A stretch of DNA of 64,000 nucleotides from Cervus elaphus (Eukaryota > Chordata > Mammalia > Artiodactyla > Cervidae), in assembly GCF_910594005.1 (NCBI RefSeq), contig NC_057823.1:95838015-95902014 (forward strand), in the 5' to 3' direction. Below the pieces are notes generated by a model. The model saw only the letters and a list, made by a program, of their open reading frames with translations. It did no database searches and was not told the DNA's origin. Positions 21,126 through 32,471 of this stretch are shown one piece after another. The position numbers and the translations under genes were made by a program. Position 1 is the stretch's first letter. The number at the start of each line of letters is the position of its first letter.

Positions 21126-24100
21126 TTCCAGGCTCCACAACAGACCTCCCCACCTGGAGATCGGTCAAAGGGACTGGGAATCCCCAGGGAATCTAATTTT
21201 GAAGGTCAGCAAGATTTGACTATAGAACTTCCACAGGACTGGGGAAACAGACTCTTGGAGGACACAGACAAAACCTTGTGTGTACCAGGACGCAGGGGAA
21301 AGGAGCCGTGGCTCCACAGAGACTGAGCCAGACTTGTCTGTGAGTGTTCTGGGAGTCTCCCGTGAAGGCATGGGTTGACAGTGGCCTGCCACGGGGTCAG
21401 GGGCATTGGCAGCAGCAATCCTGGGAGGGGCAGCCTGCTGGCGTAAGTCCTCTCGGAGAAAGTCACCATTAGTCCTACCATAGAGCCTGTAGCCCTGCCA
21501 TGGAGACTGCAGACTCCAGGACAGGGCTGCCTCAGGTCAGACTACAGGGAGTGAGCACAGCCCCACCCATCAGCAGAAAATTGGATTAAAGATTTACTGA
21601 GCATGGCCCTACCCACTAGAGCAAGACCCAGTCTTTCCCACAGCTCCCATCAGGAACCTTGCACAAGCTTCTTATTCTCAATCATCAGAGGGCAGACAGA
21701 AGAAGAAATCTTCAATCCCATGGCCAGCAGAATGAAAACCAAAATCACAGAAAACTAACCAAAATGATCACATGGATCACAGCCTTGTGTAATTCAGTGA
21801 AACTATGAGCCATGCAATGTAGGGACACCCAAGATGGATGGGTCATGATGGAGAGTTCTGACAAAATGTGGTCCACTGGAGAAGGGAATGGCAAACCACT
21901 TCAGCATTCTTGCCTCGAGAACCCCATGAACAGTATGAAAAGGCAAAAAGATGTGACACTGAAAGATGAATCCCCAGGTCAGTAGGTTTCCAAGATGCTA
22001 CTGGGGAAGAGTGGAGAAATAGCTCCAGAATAAACGGGGGCCGAGCCAAAGTGCAAACAACGACCAGCTGTGGATGTGTCTGGTGTTGAAAGTAAAGTCT
22101 GATGCTGTAAAGAACAATATTGCATAGGAATCTGGAATGTTAAATTTGTGAATCAAGGTAAATTAGATGTGGTCAAACAGGAGACGGCAAGAGTGAACAT
22201 CGACATTTCAGAAATCAGTGAACTACAATGGATGGGAATGGAGCGACTTGAGTTCGGATGACCATTATATCTACTGCGGTGGGCAAGAATCCCTTAGAAG
22301 AAGTGAGTAACCCTCATAGTCAACAAAAGAGTCCAAAATGCAGTACTTGGGTGTAATCTCAAAAATGACAGAATGATCTCAGTTTGTTTCCCAGACAAAC
22401 CATTCAACATCACAGTAATCCAAGTCTATGCCCAACCACTTATGCCAAAAAAGCTGAAGTTGAATGGTTCTATGAAGACCTACAGGCCTTCTAGAACTAA
22501 CACCAAAAAGAAACATCCCTTTCATCATAGGGAACTGGAATTCAAAAGTTGGAATTCAAGAGACACTTGGAGTAACAGGCAAGTTTGGCCTTGGAGTACA
22601 AAGTGAAGCAGGGCAAAGGCTAACAGAGTTTTGCCAAGAGAATGCAATGGTCGTAGCAAACACCCTCCTCCAACAACATAATAGATGACTCTACACATGG
22701 ACATCACCAGATGGTCAATACCAAAATCAGATTGATTATATACTTTGCAGCCAAATATAAAGATGCTCTATTCAGTCAGCAAAAACAAGACCTGGAGATG
22801 ACTATGGCTGAGATCATGAGCTCCTTATTGCAAAACTCAGACTTAAATTGAAGAAAGTAGGGAAAACCACTAGGCCATTCACGTATGACCTAAATAAAAT
22901 CCCTTATGATATGGTGGAAGTGACAAATATACTCAAGGGATTAGACATGATAGAGTGCCTAAAGAACTATGGATGGAGGTATGTAACATTGTACTGGAGG
23001 GGGTGACCAAAACCAACTCTAAGAAAAAGAAATGCAAGGAGGCAAAATGGTTGTCTGAGGAGGCCTTACAAATAGCTGAGAAAGGAAGAGAAGTGAAAAG
23101 CAAGGGAGAAAGGGAAAGCTATACCCAAATGAATGCAGAGTTCTAGAGAATAGCAAGGAGAGAAAAGAAGGCCTTCTTCAAAGAACAATTAGAGGAAAAC
23201 AATAGAATGGGAAAGACTAGAGATCTCTTCAAGAAAATTAGAGATACAAAGAGAACATTTCATTCAAAGATGGGCACAATAAAGGACAGAAACTGCAAGG
23301 AAATAACAGAAGCAGAAGAGATTAAGAAGAGGTGGCAAGAATACACAGGACTGCACAAAAAAGGTCATAATGACCAGGATAACCATGATGGTATGGTCAT
23401 TCACCTAGAGCCAGACATCCTGGAGTGTGAAGTCAAGTGGGCCTTAGGAAGCATTACTATGAACAAAGTTAATAGAGAAGATGAAATTCCAGCTGAGCTA
23501 TTTCAAATCCTAAAAGATGATACTGTTAAAGTGTTGCACTCAATATGTCAACAAACTTGGTAAACTCAGCTGTGGTCATGGGACTGGAGAAGGTCAGTTG
23601 TTATTCCAACCCCAAAGAAGGCCAATGCTGAAGAATGTTCAAACTACTGCACAATTCCATTCATTCCAGACTGTATATTGTCACTCTGCTTATTTAACTT
23701 ATATGCAGGGCACATCATGTGAAATGAATGTACCTGGCTCAATCACAAGCTGGAATCAAGATTTCGGGGAGAAATCTCAGATATGCAGATGACACCACTC
23801 TCATGGCAGAAAGCAAAGAGGAAATAAAAAAAAAGCAAAGAGGAACTAAACAGCCTATTGATAAATTAGGTGAAAGAGGAGAGTGAAAAAACTGGCTTAA
23901 AACTCAACATTCAAAAAACTGAGATCATGGCATTTAGTCCCATCACTTCATGGCAAATAGAAGGGGGAAAAGTGGAAACAGTGACAAACTTTATTTTCTT
24001 GGGTTCCAAAATCACTGCAGATGGTGACTGCTGTCATGAAATTAAAAAGATGCTTACTCCTTGGAAGAAAAGCTATGGCAAACAGCATATTAAAAAGCAG

Positions 24101-24578
24101 AGACATTACTTTGCCAACAAAGGTCTGTACAGTCAAAGCGATAGTTTTTCCAGTAGTCATGTAAAGACATGAGAGCTGGACAACAAAAAAGCCTGAGCAA
24201 TGAAGGATTGATGCTTTCGAACTGTGGTGCTGGAACCAACTTTTGAGAGTCCCTTGGACAGCAAGGAGATCAAACCAGTCCATCCTAAAGAAAATTAACC
24301 CTGAGTATTCATTGTGAGAACTGATGTTGAAGCTGAAACTCCAATACTTTGGCCACCTGATGCAAAGAACTGACTCATTTGAAAAGACCCTGATGCTGGG
24401 AAAGATTAAAGGCAGGAGAAGGGGATGACAGAGGATGAGATGGTTGGATAGCCTCATCAACTCAATGGACATGAGTTTGAGCAAACTCAGGGAGATAGTG
24501 AAGGATGGGGAAGCCTGGTATGCTGCAGTCCATGGGGTAGCAAATAGTTGGACACAACTAAGCAACTGAACAACAACA
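21126..24578 (+). mobile_element. Near full-length BovB (RTE) LINE
   Basis: About 3.45 kb in sense orientation: a 5' region (21126-22100) with the start-proximal BovB blocks, an endonuclease region (about 22130-22760), reverse transcriptase (about 22900-23850), a C-terminal region (to about 24560) and the (CAA)n-type tail. BovB is the ruminant RTE LINE thought to have arrived by horizontal transfer and the likely mobiliser of Bov-tA/Bov-A2. A 7-bp match, acaaagg, at 21119-21125 and 24579-24585 could be the target-site duplication, but it is short and overlaps the tail. Confidence 0.92.
22130..24560 (+). pseudogene. BovB endonuclease-reverse transcriptase ORF, broken
   Basis: The reading frame survives only in pieces: 22373-22606 (endonuclease, FNITVIQVYAQP), 22955-23146 and 23207-23563 (linker and RT start, ending in the NREDEIPAELFQILK type block), and 23870-24172 (KTGLKLNIQKTEIMAF...VTNFIFLGSKITADG). 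The RT catalytic box survives as codons for YADD at 23782-23793, in a different frame from the open pieces on either side. Multiple stops and frameshifts make it inactive. No start codon can be assigned with confidence. Confidence 0.9.
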
Positions 24579-24659
24579 ACAAAGGCTTTAACGATGCCAA
24601 CTCATAACCTCAGTTGTTTTCAGCCCTGGTTTCCTTTGGAATTATAGGAGATGCTTTCT

Positions 24660-24866
24660 TCTTTTTTTGCTAAGATATAATTGATGTGTAATCTTACATT
24701 TGTTTTACATGCAGAGGAATGTGCTTTGAAACATGTATATATTGTGAAATATATTTACTTAACATTCATCACCATCTATAGTTACAATTTTATTTTCCTT
24801 GCAATGAAAACACAAGAAAAATCTACCTTTTTAGCAACTTTCAAACATACAAAACAATACTCTTAT
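24660..24866 (-). mobile_element. Old L1 3' fragment, antisense
   Basis: Reverse-orientation L1 3'UTR-like sequence with 'ctaagatataattgatgtgt' and a downstream 'agcaactttcaaacatacaa' block, typical of old mammalian L1 ends. Confidence 0.65.
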
Positions 24867-25157
24867 AAAGGAAATCAGCTCTGAATATTCATTGGAAGGA
24901 ATGATGCTGAAGCTCTAATGATTTGGCCACCTGATGCAAAGAGACAACTCATCAGAAAAGACCCTGATCTGGGAAAGATTGAAGGCCAAAGGAGAAGAGG
25001 GCAGCAGAGGATGAGATGGTTAGATAGCATCACTGACTCAGGGGACATGAATCTGAGCAAACTCTGTGATATAGTGAGGGTCAGGGAAGCCTGGCATGCC
25101 GCAGTTCATGGGGTTGCAAAGAGTTGGACACGACTTAGCAACTAAACAACAACAATC
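24867..25157 (+). mobile_element. BovB LINE 3' end
   Basis: About 290 bp of 5'-truncated BovB in sense orientation, ending in the (CAA)n-type tail. A 75-codon frame (24918-25145) still reads the C-terminal GQQRMRW region through to the BovB terminus. Confidence 0.92.
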
Positions 25158-26867
25158 TCCATGCTGAGGTGCTTTTAAAACTTAGTAACACTCAGTTCAA
25201 GCATGGATCTGTCTGATGGGGCCCAGGAATTGGCCTACTGTTAAAGGTCCCAATTGGTTAGAACGTGCAGTCTGTTGTGACCCTCTGAAGTGGCTGTAGC
25301 ATCTATCACAGTCATGGCTAAGTATGTAAATTCTCTTCCAGTGAGGGAAACATGTCATATTTCATCATTTCCTAATTTCTTAACCTTGTTTAAGAATCAA
25401 ATATGAAAAAAGGGATAGAAACTGTGCAGAAAGGCTTTGGGTGGCTTCCCAGTTCATAAAGATCCCCTTTCCTGGGGGCACCATCGATATACAGAGTCTG
25501 CCGTATCTGTATATTATAGCCCTGTTCTCCTTGCCATACATAATTAACACAGAAATGGACACTTAAAATGCCCTGTTCCAATACAACTCTTCAGAATTTG
25601 AAGTTTGGAACAAAGGTGGACCTGAGTGGTGGTATGCTGGGAATGCTTTTTGTAGCAGCCGCCAATTTCCTTGGTGTAAATACCTTATGGCCAATTTCAA
25701 GGTACTAACATAATGTCATTTGGTTTGCAAAACTCCAGAAAATATACCTTGCTCTGCTGAGCCTCTCTGAACCAGCTCCCACACAGCCATGGAGACAAGT
25801 CACTTTACTTTCAGCTCCTCTGGTAAGATTCAAGTACATTTTCTGCCCTGTTCCTTGCCTTTTCCAGGGTAAAGTGGTACAATTCTTTCTTAAATTCTCT
25901 GAGACAATCCCTCCCTCCTGTTCATTTTTCTTTGTAAATTTTTTTTTAATTTAAGCTAGTTACAACCAGTTTTTCTGTGTGTGCAAAAAAAAAAAAAAAT
26001 TAAAATAAAGTGGTCACTCCTTAATGCAGAATTACCTATATGAATCTAAAATCAAAATCTATCAGATACTCAAGTCCCTGAGAGATGCAGGAAGAAATAC
26101 TAGCAGGTGGGCCTGGTGGAAGAATTCCAGTGGGGAAACAGCAGGTGGCCAAAGGGCAGCTCAAGGGCACCGTGTGCTTCGTGGGAGACGCTGAGGAGGC
26201 CACAGGTGGAGTAGATGGCAAGGGAGTGTGAAAAAGAAGCCTTATTTTCAGAAATCTGTCCAGCGGGGCACGTTCGACTTCCTTTGGAGAGAATTGCTCA
26301 AGTATTTAAGAAGGGCTATTGATCCAAACACTGTGGATACCAGGTTTGTCTATTTACAAGCACTCATCTTCGATTCTGTAAGAAAGCTGAGAGACTGCAG
26401 CAATGAGGAGCAGAGATGGGAGCCAGAGGAGTTACAGAGCAAACGGGGCAAAGTCAACTGAGTCTCTTCTCAGACATGCTGGGGTGCTAAGGCTTCTTCT
26501 CCTCAACATTTGCAAATGTCTACAGAATGACATGCATGTTTTGTAGGACAAACTATGCCACTGGGGGAAAACTAAGCTCTTGTGCTGGTTGTATTGATAT
26601 ATAACACAGAGTTAAACTGGGGATAGAAAAATTGATAAAAAACAAGGATGCCAGTATGAAAGCAATGTTAATTACAGCCATCTATTCAAACTCCTCACCA
26701 TTTGGGCATAATTATGTTACTAATGATCAATTACATGCATGTCAGTAAATATACTACCTGTAAACTTTATTCTTTTATTGGACTAATTTATCTTTGTAAT
26801 AATTAACCTACATGGTTGAGGCTGAGGTTGCAGGCTTACCTGCTCAAACTTTTAAAGATTATCAGAG
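25158..26867. other. Unassigned interval
   Basis: I recognise no element over about 1.7 kb. Open frames such as 25380-25562 (minus) and 26228-26461 (plus, MKKKPYFQKSVQRGTFDF...) match nothing I know; the second is discussed in findings. The region could be unique intergenic sequence or very old repeats. Confidence 0.35.
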
Positions 26868-27010
26868 CTATTGCTCATACTCTACCATTCTCTGTGTGAT
26901 CCTGGGGTACTCACTCACTCCTAGTCTCCCCTTTCCTTAACTGAAAAGGACAATTAGTCTAGATCATCTCTAAGAGCTAACAATCTTGAAGCCTAACACT
27001 CTAGATCTAA
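26868..27010 (+). mobile_element. MIR-like SINE fragment
   Basis: Sense MIR-like core: 'ctctgtgtgatcctggggta' followed by 'tccttaactgaaaaggacaa' and a 'tctagatcatctctaagagc' stretch. Strongly diverged. Confidence 0.65.
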
Positions 27011-27371
27011 GAGTCTATGAATCTAGATATTTGCATATGCAAATTTTCATGTATGTTCTGAGAACTGGGGGAAAGAAATTGTATAAATACATGATTTTAT
27101 ATCTTTGAATTTTTTTTCCTTGAAGACCCCACATAAAAAATGTTCTTAGTAGCACTACGCTAGTAAACAATCAGGGCATGATTTAATCCCTGGAAGAACC
27201 AGTTCTAGATACCTATTAGGTGATAAAATAGGAAGTTAATGGAGTGGTCACACAGATGCTCGTAACAGTATTCTCACCAAGTCATAAAAACAGAACCAAA
27301 GGGAGATTCCCCAGGAACGTCAAAGAGACTCTGAAAGCTGCCTGGTAATTATGTATGCTTTCCTGGTTGAG

Positions 27372-27503
27372 CGGTTCTTAAACATTGGTGTTTGTCAGAA
27401 CCAATGGGAAACTTGGCACGTACAAGGGCTCAGGGTCTAGCCTCGTCCATCAGCCTGGCTCTGTATTTGGTGGTGATACCCACAAAGATTGAGGACCACT
27501 GTC
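27372..27503. mobile_element. MER5-like hAT MITE
   Basis: Short non-autonomous hAT element with inverted ends: 'gcggttcttaaacattggtg' at left and 'caaagattgaggaccactg' at right. No coding capacity. Confidence 0.6.
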
Positions 27504-27532
27504 CTGGTCTATGTACCCTCTCACTCTCCTTG

Positions 27533-27716
27533 ACCAGTGATTCTCAAAGTTTTCTGCATATTAGAATGACCTAACAAGCTTTTCACAAATCCCGATGCTT
27601 AAACCAGACCCCATGCCAGCTGAATCAGAATCTTCTTAAGAGGAAGCCCACCATCAGTAAGTTTTAATAACCCTGGGGATTATTGCACTGTGCCACCAAG
27701 TTTGAGAACTGCTCTT
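27533..27716. mobile_element. MER5A-like hAT MITE
   Basis: The left end 'cagtgattctcaaagttttc' and right end 'caccaagtttgagaactgct' form the inverted ends of a MER5A-type element, with 'gctgaatcagaatctt' between. Clearly a mammalian hAT MITE. Confidence 0.8.
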
Positions 27717-27795
27717 CTTAAACTTTACAATGCAGATGAATTTCATAGGAATCTTGTTAACATGCAGATTCTGATTCGGTAGGTCTAGGATAATT
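27717..27795. mobile_element. Partial hAT (MER5/MER58-like) fragment
   Basis: Contains 'acatgcagattctgattcgg' and 'taggtctaggata', diagnostic of another Charlie-group MITE internal region. The far end is missing. Confidence 0.55.
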
Positions 27796-27799
27796 AAAT

Positions 27800-28388
27800 T
27801 ATGGTCTGCATTTAATTAATGCTTTATAGTAATTTAATGAACTTTTCTTCTAATTGAAGGCAGGATTTTGAGCTGATTATCTGATTTTCTAAGCAATTAC
27901 TCTATTAAAGCATGAGTTTGAGAATGGGGTGAACTTAGACTACACAAGCCTGACATTGGGGTCTCCATCCACTGATGAAGAATGAGCTGGTTCATCAGAA
28001 CCTACATATTAATTAGATTAGAAACTAATCATGAGAAAACGAAAGTCTAGAGTCCTCTGCAAATTTAGGAGACAAATCAATGCTTGGCATGGCCTAGCAC
28101 TATAATTAGACTGGAATGCTTGATCATTAGATAATGCCAAACATTTTTTTAATGCAGTTTTTCCTCTTTTGGTTTTGTTTGCCCAGTCTGGGTCCTACAG
28201 GTCTGTGTTCAAACAACCAGCAAGCATGACACAAACCTACATACAAATGTTGATTCTGCAGATGTATGCAGCCAGCACAGTGAGTACAGTCTCTGTTTTC
28301 TGGCAATCTGCCTCGCAAGCCCTGGAACTGGATTATGACACTGGAGCAGCAGACGCACAGTCATGAGGAGCCAAAGAACACAGCTCTG
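27800..28388. other. Unassigned; AT-rich with repeated TAAT motifs
   Basis: No element recognised. 27790-27910 is dense in ATTA/TAAT and is discussed in findings. Confidence 0.35.
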
Positions 28389-28530
28389 CTCCTTACCAGA
28401 GAAGGCAATGGCAACCCACTCCAGTACTCTTGTCTGGAAAATCCCACGGACGGAGGAGCCTGGTGGGCTGCAGTCCATGAGGTTGCAAAGAGTTGGACAT
28501 GACTGAAGCGACTTAGCAGCAGGAGCAGCT
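28389..28530 (+). mobile_element. Bov-A2 SINE monomer
   Basis: A sense-strand Bov-A unit of about 140 bp, from 'gagaaggcaatggcaaccca' to the 'agcaggagcag' tail. Flanking ctcctta copies near 28380 and 28532 may be the target-site duplication. Confidence 0.9.
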
Positions 28531-28663
28531 ACTCCTTATACTGGGGCCGCTAGTGCAAGATTAGTCTGGCCAAAAAAGGCAACGCAATATTAACCTTTTC
28601 TCAGGAAAGCCAAGGCACATAGGAGAAATAATACAAGCCAGGGGAAGTAAAAAGAAAAAACCA

Positions 28664-28890
28664 GGTTGGATGCATGAGGCAAGTGCTCGGGGCTGGTGCA
28701 CTGGGATGACCCAGAGGGATGGGATGGGGAGGGAGGTGGGAAGGGGGTTCAGGATGGGGAACACATGTACATCCATGGCTGATTCATGTCAATGTATGGC
28801 AAAAACCACTACAATATTGTAAAGTAACTAGCCTCCAACTAATATAAATAAATGAAAAAATAATAATAAAAAAAGAAAAAAAAACAAAGC
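28664..28890 (+). mobile_element. 5'-truncated young L1 3'UTR
   Basis: Only the L1 3'UTR remains: the G-rich tract at 28715-28750, the 'tgattcatgtcaatgtatgg' block, the AATAAA-like signal and an A-rich tail. A/G-rich sequence on both sides hides any duplication. Confidence 0.93.
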
Positions 28891-30777
28891 AAAACAGGAA
28901 GAGTACAGGAGACCAGTGGCAGGAATAGCACAGGGAAAAGGCAAGCAGCAAGTCCTCTGAAAGCTGAGAACGAGTGATAAACAAACAGACCAGTTCTGTC
29001 CTGTGGAAAAAGAGACAAATAGCTTCCTGGTTCTCAAAACGGTAGCAACGGAAACATTTACTTACTCACGCATTCGTTCATTCATCCAACACATACTGAG
29101 TTCTCTCTGTAGTAGAAGCCTAAATCTGATTCACTCCCAAAACTCCTACTTCTTCTTTTGCCATGGACCAAGGTTATTAGATTCCCTGATCTGCTGTAAT
29201 AAGGGGAGCGTCACTACATTTTTCTGGCCATATATACTCAGGAGCATGAAATCTGACAGTGATAACATAAATGAATATTATTTTTATGAGAAGATGAATG
29301 CTGTCTGAGGACCAGGCCTGTGTCTCCAACAGCCATCTCCATCTATACGTAACTTAAAGCCCTCTCCCCACTTCCAGGTAGTAAATAAACCCTGAACAAG
29401 AAACACAGAATCCCAGAATTCACTAACAAAACCCTGCTTTGACTCCTGAATTTCTAAAACTAATTCTCTATTATTGGGTGTACTGGGGACCCAACATAGG
29501 AAAAACATACAATTTTTGAATGTCTAGGTCTGTAGATTAAGAAAGATTTGTTCTTCAGTTTGAGAGAAATATTGAAAAAAATCCATTCCCAGAATTTTCT
29601 AGTTAAAATTTTACTGCAAGATATATGAATAGTACTTCCATTTAATGCCCCAAATGATATTAAGTTTCCATAAATATAATTTAGTGCTTTCCTACTTTTG
29701 AAAAAATAACTTGTGTTAGATGCAAAGTGTCACATTCAAGTCTGACAATTAAAATAGACTTTTCAAAAACCATATTACAATATCATACTTTTTAATTTAG
29801 TTTTACAATGTTCAGATGGTAATGTGAATAGAAATGGTGACTCAATTACTTTTCAAGTGAAGTACCGTGATGAAATATATTCATTTTCTCCTGACAGGGA
29901 ATTATTATTGCCTTAAATTTAATCTTAGTTCTGCACATGCTACAGGGATTTTCATGGCTAAATGGTTTTAAATTAGCTTATGATTCATCCATCTTGAAAA
30001 ATGAATGCACTGAACACACGATAAAATAAGGCAGAATAGTATGTTATAGGCTGCAGATGATTTTAAATTTTATTTTCTAGAGATATTTTTTATTAAAATA
30101 TTTGTCTTAGGTGGCTAAAAATCATGTCTTTTGATTTGTTTTAAGGGGCAGGGTTGGGAGACTGGACTGATCTATGTGTACTTGTTCACTCAATCAACAA
30201 ATAGAGAGCAAAGCAGATAAAGGATCAAGGCCAAAAACTCTGCTGAAACCAGGAAGAGCAAACTAATCGCCATGTCTAGAAGCCTACCCAACAAGGGTGG
30301 GAAAACCAAGGCTCTCTTCAGACAGGATTGGCACCCCTGATTCCAGGGCAGAGGTTGTTTGCTCTCTGCCCTAGTTTGAAACAACATGTAGACAGAAGGT
30401 AGAAGAGAACCAAAACTATAGAAATAGACCAGAAGTCTGCAGGTAAATCTGATCAGATGATGTCAAAACAGAAAGACTAAACTTGCTTTCACCTCACATG
30501 AAGGCTAAAACGTCCCAAAAATTATTCCAAAAATCAGTATCAATTATTGTACACTTATCTCCAGTTAGAAATGTGTAAAAAGGGACAAATACCAAGAGCT
30601 CAAAGCTATAAAATCACCTGTTAGGTAAGAAGGGCAGCTATGATCAGCTTAACTGGGCCCAATGGACCCATTTTCCCCCAGAAAGGGTTTGAATAATATG
30701 AGTTGTATTTATTCACATTGTAAACAGGAGAACAAACTTAGAAGGCAAAGTTCCTTTTGATAGCTTACAGTGAACGA
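28891..30777. other. Long unassigned interval
   Basis: About 1.9 kb without a recognisable repeat or exon. The longest open frames (101 and 74 codons) have no similarity I recognise. This is one of the best candidates for ordinary single-copy flank in the window. Confidence 0.4.
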
Positions 30778-31261
30778 TGTCGGATTCGTGATCTCTGAAA
30801 AAGAAGATTTAGCTTTGGGACCAGGGACCAGGCTTGATCACCCAAGAGTTTTTGTGTAGCAGAGTTCTATTAAAGTGAAAAAGGGACAGAGAAAGGTTCT
30901 GACATAGACACCAGAAGGGGGATGGAGAGTGCCCCTCTCATTAGTCTAAGCAAGGTAATTATATACTTTTTAAAATTAGTTATTACAACAAATCAAAAGA
31001 ATGCCTCAAGGTTGTAAAGATCTTACCAGACCCACTCCCATAATATACATTTTAAGATAACAGGATTAGTCAGAAGATTTTCAAGAAGGAGAAACTGTCC
31101 TCAAGCAGGATACATTGTTGTTATATAATCCTTACTAAGGAATGTAGGGGAAAAAGTTTGTCCTCTCCTTCTCCTTGAGAATTTCAGACACCTCTCCCCT
31201 CCTGGGGGACCCTGGACTTATCAGCCTGCCTAGGAACTGACTCTCTCTCTTTCCTGTACAT
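30778..31261 (-). mobile_element. Solo ERV LTR, antisense
   Basis: About 480 bp with the general order of a ruminant ERV LTR in reverse: 'gaccagggaccaggcttgat', 'acccactcccataatataca' and 'cagcctgcctaggaactgac'. I see no internal viral sequence on either side, so it looks like a solo LTR. The family (BTLTR1-like) is from memory; the ends are approximate. Confidence 0.6.
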
Positions 31262-31650
31262 ACCAGTGGCAGTCATAAATTTGGAACTCACAGTGAAATG
31301 TGGCTTTGAAAAGATTGTTTTCTCCACACAGTACTTTAAAATTTGTTTAGAGTGCCTAAGGTGATATGAGACAGTGTAATAAGTCTGAAGACCAATCAAC
31401 TTCAAAGTACTTAAAAGTTCTTAGAAAATTACTTTCCTGAACCTTAGAAAGGTAAGCAAAGTAGTGTATACTTTTATTAATAGTAGCAATTGCATTTGTG
31501 CCCAAAGAGAAGGAAACATTTACTTGTAAATGATGATAAAAGATGGGTTTTTGAAGGACACCACCTCACTGGAAGAAATACATGGTCATGGACATTTCTG
31601 ACTCCTTTCCTGAGTTAAATAATCCTTCTCTAACCATTGCCACTACTTCA
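31262..31650. other. Unassigned
   Basis: No feature recognised before the CA microsatellite. Confidence 0.4.
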
Positions 31651-31654
31651 GGCT

Positions 31655-31697
31655 GTGTGTACACACACAGACAAACACACATACACATACACACAAT
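31655..31697 (+). repeat. (CA)n microsatellite
   Basis: Interrupted CA-dinucleotide tract directly upstream of the first recognisable base of the old L1 at about 31700. Confidence 0.9.
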
Positions 31698-32126
31698 CCA
31701 TATATATGCTGCCTACTAAAGACTCATTTCAGATCTAAAGACACACACAGACTGAAAGTGGGGGGATGGAAAAAGATATTCCATGCAAAAGAAAGCCAGA
31801 GCAACAATACTTCTATCAGACAAAATAGACTATAAAATGAAGACTAACAAAAAACAAAGAAGGACATTACATAATGATCAAGGGATAAAGTCACATAGAA
31901 GATACAACAATTATAAATACATAAATAAAGATAGATAGACTGAAGATAGTTAGCCAACACAGGACTACCTAAATACATAAAGCAAATAGTGACAGGGAGA
32001 AATGAATAGTAACATAGCAATAGTAGGGTGCTTTAACACCCACATACATCAGTAGACCATCCAGAGAGAAAAGCAATAATGCAACATTGGCCTTAAATCA
32101 CACATTAGACTAAACAGATTTAGTAG

Positions 32127-32130
<4 letters not shown>

Positions 32131-32175
<45 letters not shown>

Positions 32176-32209
32176 TGTATATATGTATATAAATCACACA
32201 CACACACAA
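32131..32209 (+). repeat. (TA)n/(CA)n microsatellite inside old L1
   Basis: A pure TA-dinucleotide run of about 20 units, then mixed TATA/CACA. It sits where several hundred bases of L1 (endonuclease end to RT start) are missing. Confidence 0.95.
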
Positions 32210-32471
32210 AAATTATAGGCCATTATCACTGATGAACAGAGACGTAAAATTTCTCCAACAAAATATTAGCAAAACGAAAGCAACAATACATTAAAAGGAT
32301 CATACACCACAATCAAATGTGATTTATCCCAGGGATGCAAAGATGGCCCAGTATTCACAAAGCAAAGTCAATGTGATATAGATCAATAGCAAATTGAAGG
32401 ATAAAAACCATATGATTCTTTCAAAAGATGCAGGCAAAGCTTTTTTTTTTTTTTACAAAAGTCAGCATGTG

